Source of the DNA: Flavobacteriaceae bacterium
GTDB taxonomy: Bacteria; Bacteroidota; Bacteroidia; Flavobacteriales; Flavobacteriaceae
NCBI GenBank assembly: GCA_947373225.1
Contig: CANBWX010000020.1
Coordinates: 1 to 38,104, forward strand
Length of the DNA: 38,104 nucleotides
Reading direction: 5' to 3'
Position numbers and translations under genes: made by a program. Shown piece after piece: positions 9,501 through 16,827 of this stretch. The notes beneath the pieces were generated by a model. That model worked only from the letters and a program-made list of their open reading frames with translations. It did not search any database and was not told the DNA's origin. Every line of letters starts with the position of its first letter. Positions within the stretch are counted from its first letter, which is position 1.

Positions 9501-9673
9501 AAATTTTTCCCTATAGGATAGTAATCCCAATTCACTCCATTAACAATAAAATCTTTTCCATTAACAACAAGTTTTGTTCCCTCGTTATTCTTTTCTATAG
9601 ACACTTTGTCTGCTTGCGCATAAATGGTGGAAGAAAAGCACCAAAAGATTAGTAATAAAATAATTTTTCTCAT
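6539..9673 (-). CDS. Clan GH-A glycosidase fused to an outer-membrane beta-barrel
   Basis: This 1044-residue protein has a Sec signal peptide (about 1-20, ending IYAQ). A (beta/alpha)8 glycosidase domain resembling the GH2 catalytic barrel covers about residues 25-400. The clan GH-A catalytic pair is visible: Glu168 in LLGNEND as acid/base and Glu269 in VLFTEFGAD as nucleophile. From about residue 430 to the end the sequence changes to alternating aromatic/polar strands with tight turns, typical of a porin-like outer-membrane barrel (for example YTWNQKYFNLNGFYRTGHYH). There is no TonB box or plug domain. It heads the beta-glucan gene run. An enzyme physically joined to a pore could cleave and import product in one step; that is inference. 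The exact GH family cannot be fixed by eye. Confidence 0.75.
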   Translation of the reverse strand: MRKIILLLIFWCFSSTIYAQADKVSIEKNNEGTKLVVNGKDFIVNGVNWDYYPIGKNFMYSLWTQPDAIIKEALDNEMPLLKNMGVNTIRVYSGIPKKWIEYIYANYGIYTMLNHTFGRYGLTINGTWLPNTEYSDPRVHDLLLKEVTQIAEEYKDTKGLLLFLLGNENDYGLFWDGAETENIPVEDRKATKRAYPMYKLFNDAALSMKKIDGSHPIAICNGDLLFLNIIAKECQDIDIFGSNVYRGASFGDLFERVKKEYGKPVLFTEFGADAFNSISNEEDQKSQSYYLLNDWKEIYQNTAGLGKAQNAIGGFTFQFSDGWWKYGQTINLDIHDTNASWANGGYTRDFVKGENNMNEEWFGICAKGPSNEKGLYELYPRSAYYVLKQVHQINPYASGSSLNTINKLFDDIQILDATLRARGDKAALESKKSEKIRFSRLQADFTTFNTGGSLITTPKTVAANSAQYPNKLGFDQMESYYIGVEANPSSKVKANIEFNILGNVAQNPIDEIFYENRGRPVVVKSDNGNQSLQSINRVQVYRASYTWNQKYFNLNGFYRTGHYHWGYEGDFFGLYPEANYGPNIDIYNGAAPAGFEVEGKKGLSGLKVAFGPQLWWGANPAVLVKYSKKINGFNLTGLFHDDIDKQANTVSSFAIPQPKTRRFTLDINRKIGNFGFDIGGLWGGQPLNGRTYQVERGTPGNYQVYQNQIGTKDNWGGKAKITYTGGKFKWYAQSAAMGLVANGGADNTQTFTGWTLKDSGSGNQYNFLSGIAYNVGKFQIAPNFLWQKPIEGPMTTDAPAPGRPRNILDDPFVVRANREQVAGELLLTFDPTPGTWMYDWDNDRTEDAKFAVSAGFVYRHLPTTQDAAIGILADGRNTFAFPGAAPAKDLWESKARIVSKLNPDFGFITNVYAGEAQANGSDARTINRYGMDLRLIYKKVKLTSSVKVNDWGPYDYHRDFNLTYPLQLMADISTEIGKPDWFILPNTRIGIRGTWRSLDKYSPRYNPTQMLDVIGNLVPNPDAIGFSNGQEWEIRTYININIGN

Positions 9674-9931
9674 AGGATATGTTTGATTTTAGAGTTTAAT
9701 AATAATTGGTAAATTAATGGTTAGAAAAAATAGTTGATATTCAATTCGTGTTCTTTTATTTTAAACTTTTGTTAAAATTGAAATATAAAAATAAGGCTAT
9801 TAATTATAATAAAAATTAAAACACAATCTATAAAAAACATACAATGTTAAATAAATGCCAACTTGTATTGTAATAATGGTGAAAGCTTATAAACACTGAT
9901 GTGTTAGTGATTTTAGTTTGTTTGAATAAAA
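9674..9931 (-). promoter_or_regulatory. Control region of the glucan operon
   Basis: This gene-free stretch precedes the glycosidase-barrel gene. On the minus strand, TGTATGTTTTTTATAGATTGT (9843-9823) resembles, with small gaps, the operator-like sequence upstream of 14267 (TGTATAGTTT then TATAGTTGT). TATATTTC (9787-9780) is one mismatch from TAnnTTTG. Together they are a tentative promoter-operator; spacing differs from the two clearer copies. Confidence 0.35.
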
Positions 9932-9965
9932 CAAAAAAACCACAACAAATACTTAATGTTGTGGT
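9932..9965 (-). terminator. Intrinsic terminator of the glucan-locus regulator
   Basis: On the minus strand ACCACAAC (9965-9958) pairs with GTTGTGGT (9946-9939) and is followed by seven T (9938-9932). It lies 35 bp after the regulator stop and separates it from the downstream glucan operon. Confidence 0.8.
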
Positions 9966-9999
9966 AATGTATGGTTTTTGGTATTGTTTAAGATTGTAG

Positions 10000-12816
10000 C
10001 TATATAGCCAAAATGTATTCTACTAAACCTTGTTCGTGGGGTAAATCGATTTTTTTACGCAAACGATATCTTTTTATTTCTACACTTCGTACAGAAATGT
10101 TGAGCAAAGGTGCAATTTCTTTAGAAGAAAGGTTCAATCTCAGGTAGGCACACAATTTCAAATCATTTGGTGTTAATGATGGATGTGCCTGTTTTATTTT
10201 TTTCAAAAAGTCTTTATCGGTATTGTCAAAAGCTTCTTGAAAAACGCTCCAGGAATCATCTTTCGAAATGTTTTTATTGATTGTTGATATAACGGATTTA
10301 ATTCCTCGACTATCACTTTCTGAAGTGTTTTTTAAATCTTCTTTGATAAAAGCTAACAATTCATTTTTGCTATTTAAGCTCATTGCCGAAACGGCTAATT
10401 CTCTATTAATAACATCAACATCTTGCGAAAGTTGTTCGTTTTTAACACGCATTAGTTGTCGTTCATTTTCTAGTTCTTGAATTTCTAAAAGCATATTATT
10501 TTCTTCAATTAATTTGTCGTTGACTTTCTGATAATAGCTTTTATATTTTTTATGAATGAATTGAGCTAAGACTATCGTTAAAATGAAATAAATAAAAACA
10601 GCTAAATTAGTGCCATACCAAGGTTTTAAAATAGTAAAGGAATAAACAACTGTGTTCTCCAAATTTGAATTTGCAAATTTGGCTCTTACCTTGAATACAT
10701 AATCTCCGGAAGGTAAATTTTTGAAATTTATGGATGATTTTGCACTCCAAGGGCTCCATCTATTTTGGAAACCTTCTAATAAATATTGATATTCCGCACT
10801 GATGTATTTATTGTATTCTGGGACGGTGTAGCTGAAAGTTATATTATTTTCATCATATTTAAAAGAGCCTTCTTCTTGGATTGGATTATTTTTAATAGGT
10901 TCATTTAATTTATTTGTTGTGATGTTAGAAATAGAAATTTTATAATTCCTAGAAGCTAAATCATTAATATTCATTGTGTAATAGCCATCAGTTGTTCCGA
11001 AAAAATAAGTAGAATTAGACAATTGAGCTATGTTTTCATACCCTAACATCGAATTAGTTAATGAAACGGGTATTGGAATGCTATTTTGTTCGAGTTGATT
11101 ACCAAGTTTACTAGAGGAATAATAACTAATATGATTTTTCGAAAATAGCCATATTTTATTGGTGTTGTCAACAATCATTTTGCCAGATGTATATTCATCC
11201 TTCTCAAAAACTGAACTCAATAATTTATCTTTACTGAATTGTTTAGTTGTAGTATTCAATTTAAAAACCCCCTCTTTATAGGCATAATAAATAGAATTGT
11301 TGAATTTTATCAAGCAAGAATTTTTACCTTTTGCGGGTTGCTTATAGGTTGTAAAAGAATTTATGTTTAGTAATTTGGCATCGGTTTCTAATCTAAAAAC
11401 ACCTTTGTATTCGTGACTTACATAAATTTCGAAGTTATTTGTTATTTCAAAATACTTTGATGAATAATCAAATCCTGCTATTTTGTTTCTGAAGTGCCAC
11501 TGATTATTGCTTTTTTCTAATACCGAAATGCCATAATAATTTCCTTGTAGCAAAAGATTTTTTTGTCCGGGTACAGTATCAAATTTCCAAGTTCCCGATT
11601 TAGAAAAAATATTTTGTGATTTCCCGTTTTCAATTATATATGTTCCTGTGTCATGACCGCAAAACAAGGTTTCATCATATGCGTATAAAGACCAAACTTG
11701 TCCTTTAGTACCATTGATAAATTGAAATTCTTCATTGCTTTTATAATTTTTATAAAACAACCCTTGATTGGTACCAATATATAATTTTCCTTTATGAAGT
11801 ATGGAACAATAAACGGTTCCCAAAACACCCGAATCATCAGTAAAACTTTTAATAGGAGATTGTAAATTGATACAATTGATACCATTATCTAAGCCTACCC
11901 ATAGATTTTTTTCGTAATCTTCAAACAAGGATAGCGCTGTATTATTGCCTAAACCTTTACTTTGTGAAATATGATATTTTTTCTTTCCTTCTTTAGATAC
12001 TATAAAAATTCCATTAGAAACTGTTCCAATAGCAAAGCTCCCGTCAGAAAGAAATTCGCTACTGTAAACACTACTTTCGGCCAATTCAGAATCTGCATCG
12101 GTTGTGAATTTAGATAATTCGGTTCCTTTTAATCTATAAAAACCATTGGACTGAGTTGAAATTATAAGATCCTCTTCTATTGAAAAAACATTTACAATTC
12201 GATTGTTTTTTAGAATTGGATTATTGGAAATTAATCGGCTTTTCCCTGCTTCAATTTCAAATAGTCCTTGGTCAGTTGTTTGGTAATAGATAGAATGATT
12301 TGTTCTAAAAGATTTGATAATATTATTGCTAGGCGCTATAATTTTGTAATTGCCAGATTTTGTGTCATAAATATAAATTCTATTCAAGGATTGAAATAGT
12401 ACCCATTGGTCATAATTCAAAATATTCCAGAATTGTTCGTCTAAAAGAATGTTCTTTTTTATGGACTGACTCAATGAATGGTATTGAAGTATTCCATCTG
12501 CTTTTCGTTTCCAAAAACCAAATTCCATGTAACTACCAGTAAATATCTTATCCCCAATTACTTTTACGGATCGAATTATAGTTTCATTTGGAGAAGGATA
12601 TAACTGCCAATGAGAACCATTAAACTCTAAAAGTCCATCATTATTTGCAAAATAAACAAATTGATTTTGACCTTGCGAAATCATCCAGTTTTGATTTCCT
12701 GCACCATAAATATTGGGGGAATATTTTACGATGGGGGGCAACTCCTGAGAGAAGCACAATAAAACATTAAGTAGAAGGGTAGATATGAAATAACCCAATA
12801 ATTTATTTTTCAGCAT
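10000..12816 (-). CDS. Membrane-bound propeller/Y_Y_Y transcriptional regulator with LuxR-type HTH
   Basis: This 938-residue protein has a signal peptide and a long periplasmic sensor of two-component-regulator propeller repeats (for example LWVGLDNGINCINL and LYIGTNQGLFYK). A Y_Y_Y domain follows near residues 650-735 (YQYLLEGFQNRWSPW). One transmembrane helix (about 745-765) leads to a coiled coil and a C-terminal LuxR-type helix-turn-helix (LSSKEIAPLLNISVRSVEIKRYRLRKK). There is no histidine kinase or receiver domain, so it is a one-component membrane regulator, unlike the hybrid HTCS proteins of many Bacteroides glycan loci. Its position between the two halves of the glucan locus makes it the likely glucan sensor and activator. 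The family is well known in flavobacteria; the ligand is inferred. Confidence 0.88.
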   Translation of the reverse strand: MLKNKLLGYFISTLLLNVLLCFSQELPPIVKYSPNIYGAGNQNWMISQGQNQFVYFANNDGLLEFNGSHWQLYPSPNETIIRSVKVIGDKIFTGSYMEFGFWKRKADGILQYHSLSQSIKKNILLDEQFWNILNYDQWVLFQSLNRIYIYDTKSGNYKIIAPSNNIIKSFRTNHSIYYQTTDQGLFEIEAGKSRLISNNPILKNNRIVNVFSIEEDLIISTQSNGFYRLKGTELSKFTTDADSELAESSVYSSEFLSDGSFAIGTVSNGIFIVSKEGKKKYHISQSKGLGNNTALSLFEDYEKNLWVGLDNGINCINLQSPIKSFTDDSGVLGTVYCSILHKGKLYIGTNQGLFYKNYKSNEEFQFINGTKGQVWSLYAYDETLFCGHDTGTYIIENGKSQNIFSKSGTWKFDTVPGQKNLLLQGNYYGISVLEKSNNQWHFRNKIAGFDYSSKYFEITNNFEIYVSHEYKGVFRLETDAKLLNINSFTTYKQPAKGKNSCLIKFNNSIYYAYKEGVFKLNTTTKQFSKDKLLSSVFEKDEYTSGKMIVDNTNKIWLFSKNHISYYSSSKLGNQLEQNSIPIPVSLTNSMLGYENIAQLSNSTYFFGTTDGYYTMNINDLASRNYKISISNITTNKLNEPIKNNPIQEEGSFKYDENNITFSYTVPEYNKYISAEYQYLLEGFQNRWSPWSAKSSINFKNLPSGDYVFKVRAKFANSNLENTVVYSFTILKPWYGTNLAVFIYFILTIVLAQFIHKKYKSYYQKVNDKLIEENNMLLEIQELENERQLMRVKNEQLSQDVDVINRELAVSAMSLNSKNELLAFIKEDLKNTSESDSRGIKSVISTINKNISKDDSWSVFQEAFDNTDKDFLKKIKQAHPSLTPNDLKLCAYLRLNLSSKEIAPLLNISVRSVEIKRYRLRKKIDLPHEQGLVEYILAI

Positions 12817-12884
12817 TGAAACTTGGAGTAATAAGGTGAAATTTCAATAAAAATAGCAATAAATTTATACATAATTCCATAAAA

Positions 12885-12921
12885 TAAAAAAAAAGCACGT
12901 CTTTCTCAAAACGTGCTTTTT
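12885..12921 (-). terminator. Intrinsic terminator after the T9SS binding protein gene
   Basis: AAAAAGCACGT (12890-12900) and ACGTGCTTTTT (12911-12921) form an 11-bp stem; on the minus strand a long T run follows. It lies 30 bp after the stop of the gene ending at 12951. Confidence 0.85.
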
Positions 12922-12950
12922 AGACAACAATCTAAATTAATTTAAAACAA

Positions 12951-14267
12951 CTATTTTTTCAAAACCTTAGTAGTTTCGGTTTTACCTTCACTTGTAGTTT
13001 TTACGATATAAGTTCCTATTTGAAGATTCGAAATATCTATGGTTGTATTTTTAGCTTTTGGACTTTTTTCAATTACTTCTTGACCTAAAACATTGTATAT
13101 AGCTACTTTATCAATAGTATTATTTGCATCGATATTCAAGGTATTTGTAGCAGGATTAGGGTAAACGCTGATATTTGATTTTTCAAAATTAGCAGTTCCT
13201 AAAGCAGTTCCTTTGTAAAGGTAAAAATTATCATACCAAACTGTATTGTTAAGGTTTGAAGTTATTGCTGCCTGTGCTAAACCTGTAAAAGCTGAAAGAT
13301 TTACTGGAACATCAACAGAAACCCATCCATTTGAAATAATTGCTGGAGTTGATCCAGTATTTATGTTTACTTGAACGTTACCAATTTCTGAAGAACCTGA
13401 ACCAAAGTTAACTAATTTCAAATTAAATACTTTACCAACCAAATTTGTCTCAGTTGTATAAAAATCTATGTGAAGATTAGTAAATAAAGATGCGTCTATT
13501 TTGTTTGCTTGAAAATCAATACCTTGACATCCATTTCCTAAGTATGATTCTGTAGCATTACCTGCAACCATAACTTCAGAAACAGATCCTGCACCACACC
13601 AGCCAGCATCAAAAGTACTAGCTACATTAGTATATGCTCCACTGTAAATTGAAAAAACATCAGCAGTTGCTCTAGCTGGTGGTGTAGATGCTGCAACTGT
13701 TGGTCCTAGTTGAGGACAAACAGGACATGAAGCTCCACCACAATCAACACCAGTTTCATCTCCATTTTTAAGACCATCTGAACAAGTGGCAGCTGTTTCA
13801 ACTAAAGATACATTATCAATACCAACATAACCTACAGATGCTCCCATATCAAAAATAATTCTACAAGTTGAAGATGTTGTAGGGTTAACTAATAGTAAAT
13901 TAAAGGTTTGTCTTGTAGGCGTAAGAGTAACAGTTTTTGTTGAACTATCCCAAGGACCTTGATTTAAACCAATACCAGCAACAATTGTTTTACTTTGACC
14001 AGTTCCAGTCCAAGCGTCAAATTTTAATGTGTAAGTTTTTCCTCCAGTTAAAGGAAGTACTTGACTTAAATTCACATCCCAAGGATTCCCTGCTGTTGCT
14101 ACATTAGCCTCATTAAAGAAGTCTCCAGTACCGTAATCAAGTACATTTACTGCATTACCAATCCATGCTGATCCATTTCCAGTTTGGAAATCACCATTGG
14201 TAGTCAATTCTTGAGAAAACCCTAATGATGTTAGCATTAGAGTAATCATTAATGTAATTTTTTTCAT
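12951..14267 (-). CDS. T9SS-exported glycan-binding protein
   Basis: This 438-residue protein has a signal peptide (about 1-19, ending GFSQ). Residues about 21-157 form a CBM4/9-like beta-sandwich (LTTNGDFQTG start, VGIDNVSLVE end). A short Cys-rich linker follows (about 161-184, TCSDGLKNGDETGVDCGG), then a beta-sandwich (about 188-353) homologous to the end of the lipoprotein at 5122-6528. The T9SS type A sorting domain (about 362-438, VYPNPATNTLNI to TTKVLKK) sends it to the cell surface or outside. No catalytic signature is visible, so it is probably an accessory beta-glucan-binding protein. It has its own promoter with a candidate operator shared with the divergent GH16 gene. Confidence 0.82.
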   Translation of the reverse strand: MKKITLMITLMLTSLGFSQELTTNGDFQTGNGSAWIGNAVNVLDYGTGDFFNEANVATAGNPWDVNLSQVLPLTGGKTYTLKFDAWTGTGQSKTIVAGIGLNQGPWDSSTKTVTLTPTRQTFNLLLVNPTTSSTCRIIFDMGASVGYVGIDNVSLVETAATCSDGLKNGDETGVDCGGASCPVCPQLGPTVAASTPPARATADVFSIYSGAYTNVASTFDAGWCGAGSVSEVMVAGNATESYLGNGCQGIDFQANKIDASLFTNLHIDFYTTETNLVGKVFNLKLVNFGSGSSEIGNVQVNINTGSTPAIISNGWVSVDVPVNLSAFTGLAQAAITSNLNNTVWYDNFYLYKGTALGTANFEKSNISVYPNPATNTLNIDANNTIDKVAIYNVLGQEVIEKSPKAKNTTIDISNLQIGTYIVKTTSEGKTETTKVLKK

Positions 14268-14290
14268 AAATATATGTTTTAGTTATCATC

Positions 14291-14348
14291 CAAATATAAA
14301 AACACTTTTTCATAACGGTTATAATGACAACTATATACAAACTATACA
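14291..14348 (-). promoter_or_regulatory. Promoter and candidate operator of the T9SS binding protein gene
   Basis: A perfect -7 box TATATTTG lies at 14298-14291. The decamer TGTATAGTTT at 14348-14339 ends 40 nt upstream of it. TATAGTT is repeated 11 bp apart (starting at 14346 and 14335), one helical turn, as expected for an activator dimer near -60. Confidence 0.6.
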
Positions 14349-14359
14349 TAGGTGTTAAA

Positions 14360-14379
14360 CTTTTTTAGCTCTAAAAAAG
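14360..14379. promoter_or_regulatory. 9-bp perfect inverted repeat
   Basis: CTTTTTTAG-CT-CTAAAAAAG is fully symmetrical and lies 11 bp upstream of the candidate operator at 14339-14348. It may be a second protein-binding site. Confidence 0.4.
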
Positions 14380-14868
14380 CAAGTAAAGCCTAGATTTTAT
14401 TAGGTTTTTTTTGTGTTTAACAAAAATAGAATTGAAGTGAAATTATTTGTTTTATTGGTAATGATGTACTAATGTATAGGTGAAATCAAACGATGTAGTA
14501 TAATCAAACTAATTAATTTAAGACAATTTAATATCAAACGTCTCGAAAAAAGCAATTTTCCTATTTTTTAGCATAATAAAATGTGATATTTATAAAAACA
14601 TTTCTTTTATAATTAGCCTAAAAAAACTCCTAATTTATTGGTTAAGTTATCCTTTCGCTATAAGATTTCTTTGTCCTTCAGTCATTTTCTTCATTTATAG
14701 GCCAATATTGTATTTTTCGATATGTACCTTAAAGAAAAGTGTTGTCATTAAAATAGTTCAATTTAAAATCTATAACTACAGTTATCTATTTGGTTCTTTT
14801 TGAAGTTTATTAGTTTTTTAAATTTTCAGGGTGTCTTGATACTAATTTAATGCTTTAAATACTGATTT

Positions 14869-14926
14869 TGTATAGTTTTAATATCATTCTCAATCGAGAT
14901 AGTAAAAGCGGTAATCTATAAATTTG
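14869..14926 (+). promoter_or_regulatory. Promoter and candidate operator of the T9SS GH16 gene
   Basis: A perfect -7 box TAAATTTG lies at 14919-14926, 26 bp before the ATG. TGTATAGTTT at 14869-14878 ends exactly 40 nt upstream, the same spacing as in the divergent promoter. TATCATT at 14882-14888 is a degenerate second half-site 11 bp after the first TATAGTT. Confidence 0.6.
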
Positions 14927-14952
14927 TCCAAATATTAATCAAACTTTTTATC

Positions 14953-16653
14953 ATGAAAACAAATGCCCCACTTCAAATTATATTTGCTTTTTTCCTTTTT
15001 AGTCAATTCTCTTTTGCACAAGTTGATGTTGTTTATAATGATTTAGTTTGGTCAGATGAATTTAATACAAATGGAGCTGTAGATAGTAATAATTGGTTTC
15101 AACAAACACAATTGCCAGCAGGCGGAAGTTGGAATAATGGTGAAGTACAACATTATACTAATCAGCTAACTAACTCGTTTGTTGATGCTGGTTTATTAAA
15201 TATAGTTGCAAAAAAGGAAACTTATACGGATCAAGGAGTAACTAAAAATTATACATCGGCAAGATTAAATTCTAAGTATTCATTTACATACGGTCGTGTA
15301 GACGTTCGCGCAAAATTACCTCTAGAGGCCGGAACTTGGCCTGCTATTTGGCTTTTAGGTAAAAATATAAATGAACCTGGAGGCTATTTCTCTTCAACTT
15401 ACGGAACAACAAATTGGCCTGCTTGTGGTGAAACAGATATTATGGAACATGGTATATTCGGATCGCAATCTGTCAATTACGTTCAAAGTACTTTACACAC
15501 ACCTTCTTCCTATGGAAATTCAGTAAATAACGGTGGTATAGTTGCCTCTGATTTGGCCAATAATTACCATATATATTCTATGAATTGGTCACCAAACCAA
15601 ATATCATTTCTACTCGATGGTGTTATTTATTATACATATAATCCAGCGGTTAAGGATGCTACGACTTGGCCGTTTGATAAAGAACAATATCTTTTATTAA
15701 ATGTTGCCATGGGTGGAGTTGCTGGTACTATAGCTGCTAATTTTACCCAAAGTTCGATGTTGATTGATTATGTAAGAGTATATCAAAATACTACTATTGA
15801 TACACAAGCGCCAACAAATTTCACAGCTTCAGTTGGTACAATTTCAGGATCTTCTGTAGAACTAGTATTAAATGGTTTGGATAATTCAGGAAATGTAACC
15901 TATAATGTGGATTATGGATCTGGAACAAGCTCGACATTTAGTCCTTCAGGTGTACAAAAATCGTTAATTATATCCAATTTATCTTCTAATACTAATTATA
16001 CTTTTACAGTTACGGCAACTGATGCTTCTGGAAATACGGCTGTTAATAATCCAATTGTACTTAGTGCCAAAACAACTACAATCTTGCAATGTTCAGGTAA
16101 TGCTTCGACAGCTTCGCAAGGCTCTTTTTCGACGGGTTATAATTATTCTTTTGAAACTATTGGTACCAATGTTAAAATAACTTTTGAACTTTTAGATACA
16201 GACAAAGTCGGCGTAGTTGCTTATTTGTGGAAACAAACTCCTTTTACCGAAACTGCAATGTCGAATGTTTCGGGCAAAATTTTTACATCAACTATTGCTG
16301 GACAAACTATTGGGTCAACCATTAGTTATGCTGTTAAATTTGCTTATTCTGGCGGAATGTCAGTAACTAAATATTTTACTTATGTAGTAGGGAGCAATTG
16401 TACATTAGGAATTGAATCTCCTTTAGATTTGAAAAATGTTTTCTATCCAAATCCTGTGCATAATACCTTGTTTCTTAAATTGACGGATAACAAAAATCGA
16501 ATTGTATTGACAGATGTATTGGGACAAAAACTGATTGATTATAATGTACCTTCATCTTATAGTTTAGATATGATTCCTTTTAAAATTGGAATCTATTTTT
16601 TAAGTATTGAAAATACTACTGGAATCCAACAGTTTAAAATAATTAAGGAATAG
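14953..16653 (+). CDS. T9SS-exported GH16 beta-glucanase
   Basis: This 566-residue protein has a signal peptide (about 1-22, ending SFAQ). A GH16 domain (about 25-280) carries the intact motif GETDIME: nucleophile Glu160, Asp162, acid/base Glu165. A fibronectin type III domain follows (about 283-375, APTNFTASVGTISG), then a beta-sandwich module of unknown role (about 378-480) and a T9SS type A sorting domain (about 490-566, VFYPNPVHNTLFLK). It should be the extracellular endoglucanase starting attack on laminarin-like polysaccharide. It is transcribed away from the other glucan genes but its promoter shares their candidate operator. Exact specificity (beta-1,3 or mixed linkage) cannot be read from the sequence. 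Confidence 0.92.
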   Translation: MKTNAPLQIIFAFFLFSQFSFAQVDVVYNDLVWSDEFNTNGAVDSNNWFQQTQLPAGGSWNNGEVQHYTNQLTNSFVDAGLLNIVAKKETYTDQGVTKNYTSARLNSKYSFTYGRVDVRAKLPLEAGTWPAIWLLGKNINEPGGYFSSTYGTTNWPACGETDIMEHGIFGSQSVNYVQSTLHTPSSYGNSVNNGGIVASDLANNYHIYSMNWSPNQISFLLDGVIYYTYNPAVKDATTWPFDKEQYLLLNVAMGGVAGTIAANFTQSSMLIDYVRVYQNTTIDTQAPTNFTASVGTISGSSVELVLNGLDNSGNVTYNVDYGSGTSSTFSPSGVQKSLIISNLSSNTNYTFTVTATDASGNTAVNNPIVLSAKTTTILQCSGNASTASQGSFSTGYNYSFETIGTNVKITFELLDTDKVGVVAYLWKQTPFTETAMSNVSGKIFTSTIAGQTIGSTISYAVKFAYSGGMSVTKYFTYVVGSNCTLGIESPLDLKNVFYPNPVHNTLFLKLTDNKNRIVLTDVLGQKLIDYNVPSSYSLDMIPFKIGIYFLSIENTTGIQQFKIIKE

Positions 16654-16674
16654 AAAATTTATTTATAATTTGAT

Positions 16675-16702
16675 AATGTGTCATTTTTTTAGATGGCACA
16701 TT
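16675..16702 (+). terminator. Hairpin downstream of the T9SS GH16 gene
   Basis: AATGTGTCA (16675-16683) pairs with TGGCACATT (16694-16702) with one G-T wobble. It lies 21 bp after the stop. The tail is not strongly T-rich, so termination is only probable. Confidence 0.45.
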
Positions 16703-16800
16703 AATTTCAAAAAGAAGGAATTGAATGAAGTCTTTTTTCATTGATTCCAATAGATATGCAAATAAACCAATAAATCCTAATTCTTAAATTCTAAATAAAT

Positions 16801-16808
16801 TATCTTTG
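16801..16808 (+). promoter_or_regulatory. -7 box of tgt
   Basis: TATCTTTG matches TAnnTTTG perfectly, 19 bp upstream of the tgt ATG, implying a very short leader. No TTG is obvious at -33. Confidence 0.55.
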
Positions 16809-16827
16809 CCGACTGAAAAACGCATTT

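Larger units (their letters stand above)
14268..14952. other. 685-bp divergent intergenic control region
   Basis: No gene is visible here. It holds one promoter towards each flanking gene, each with an upstream copy of TGTATAGTTT, a 9-bp palindrome (14360-14379), and a weak terminator-like hairpin on the plus strand (AAGCCTA at 14386-14392, TAGGTTT at 14401-14407, then T). The remaining 14413-14860 is AT-rich and shows nothing I can name. Confidence 0.7.
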
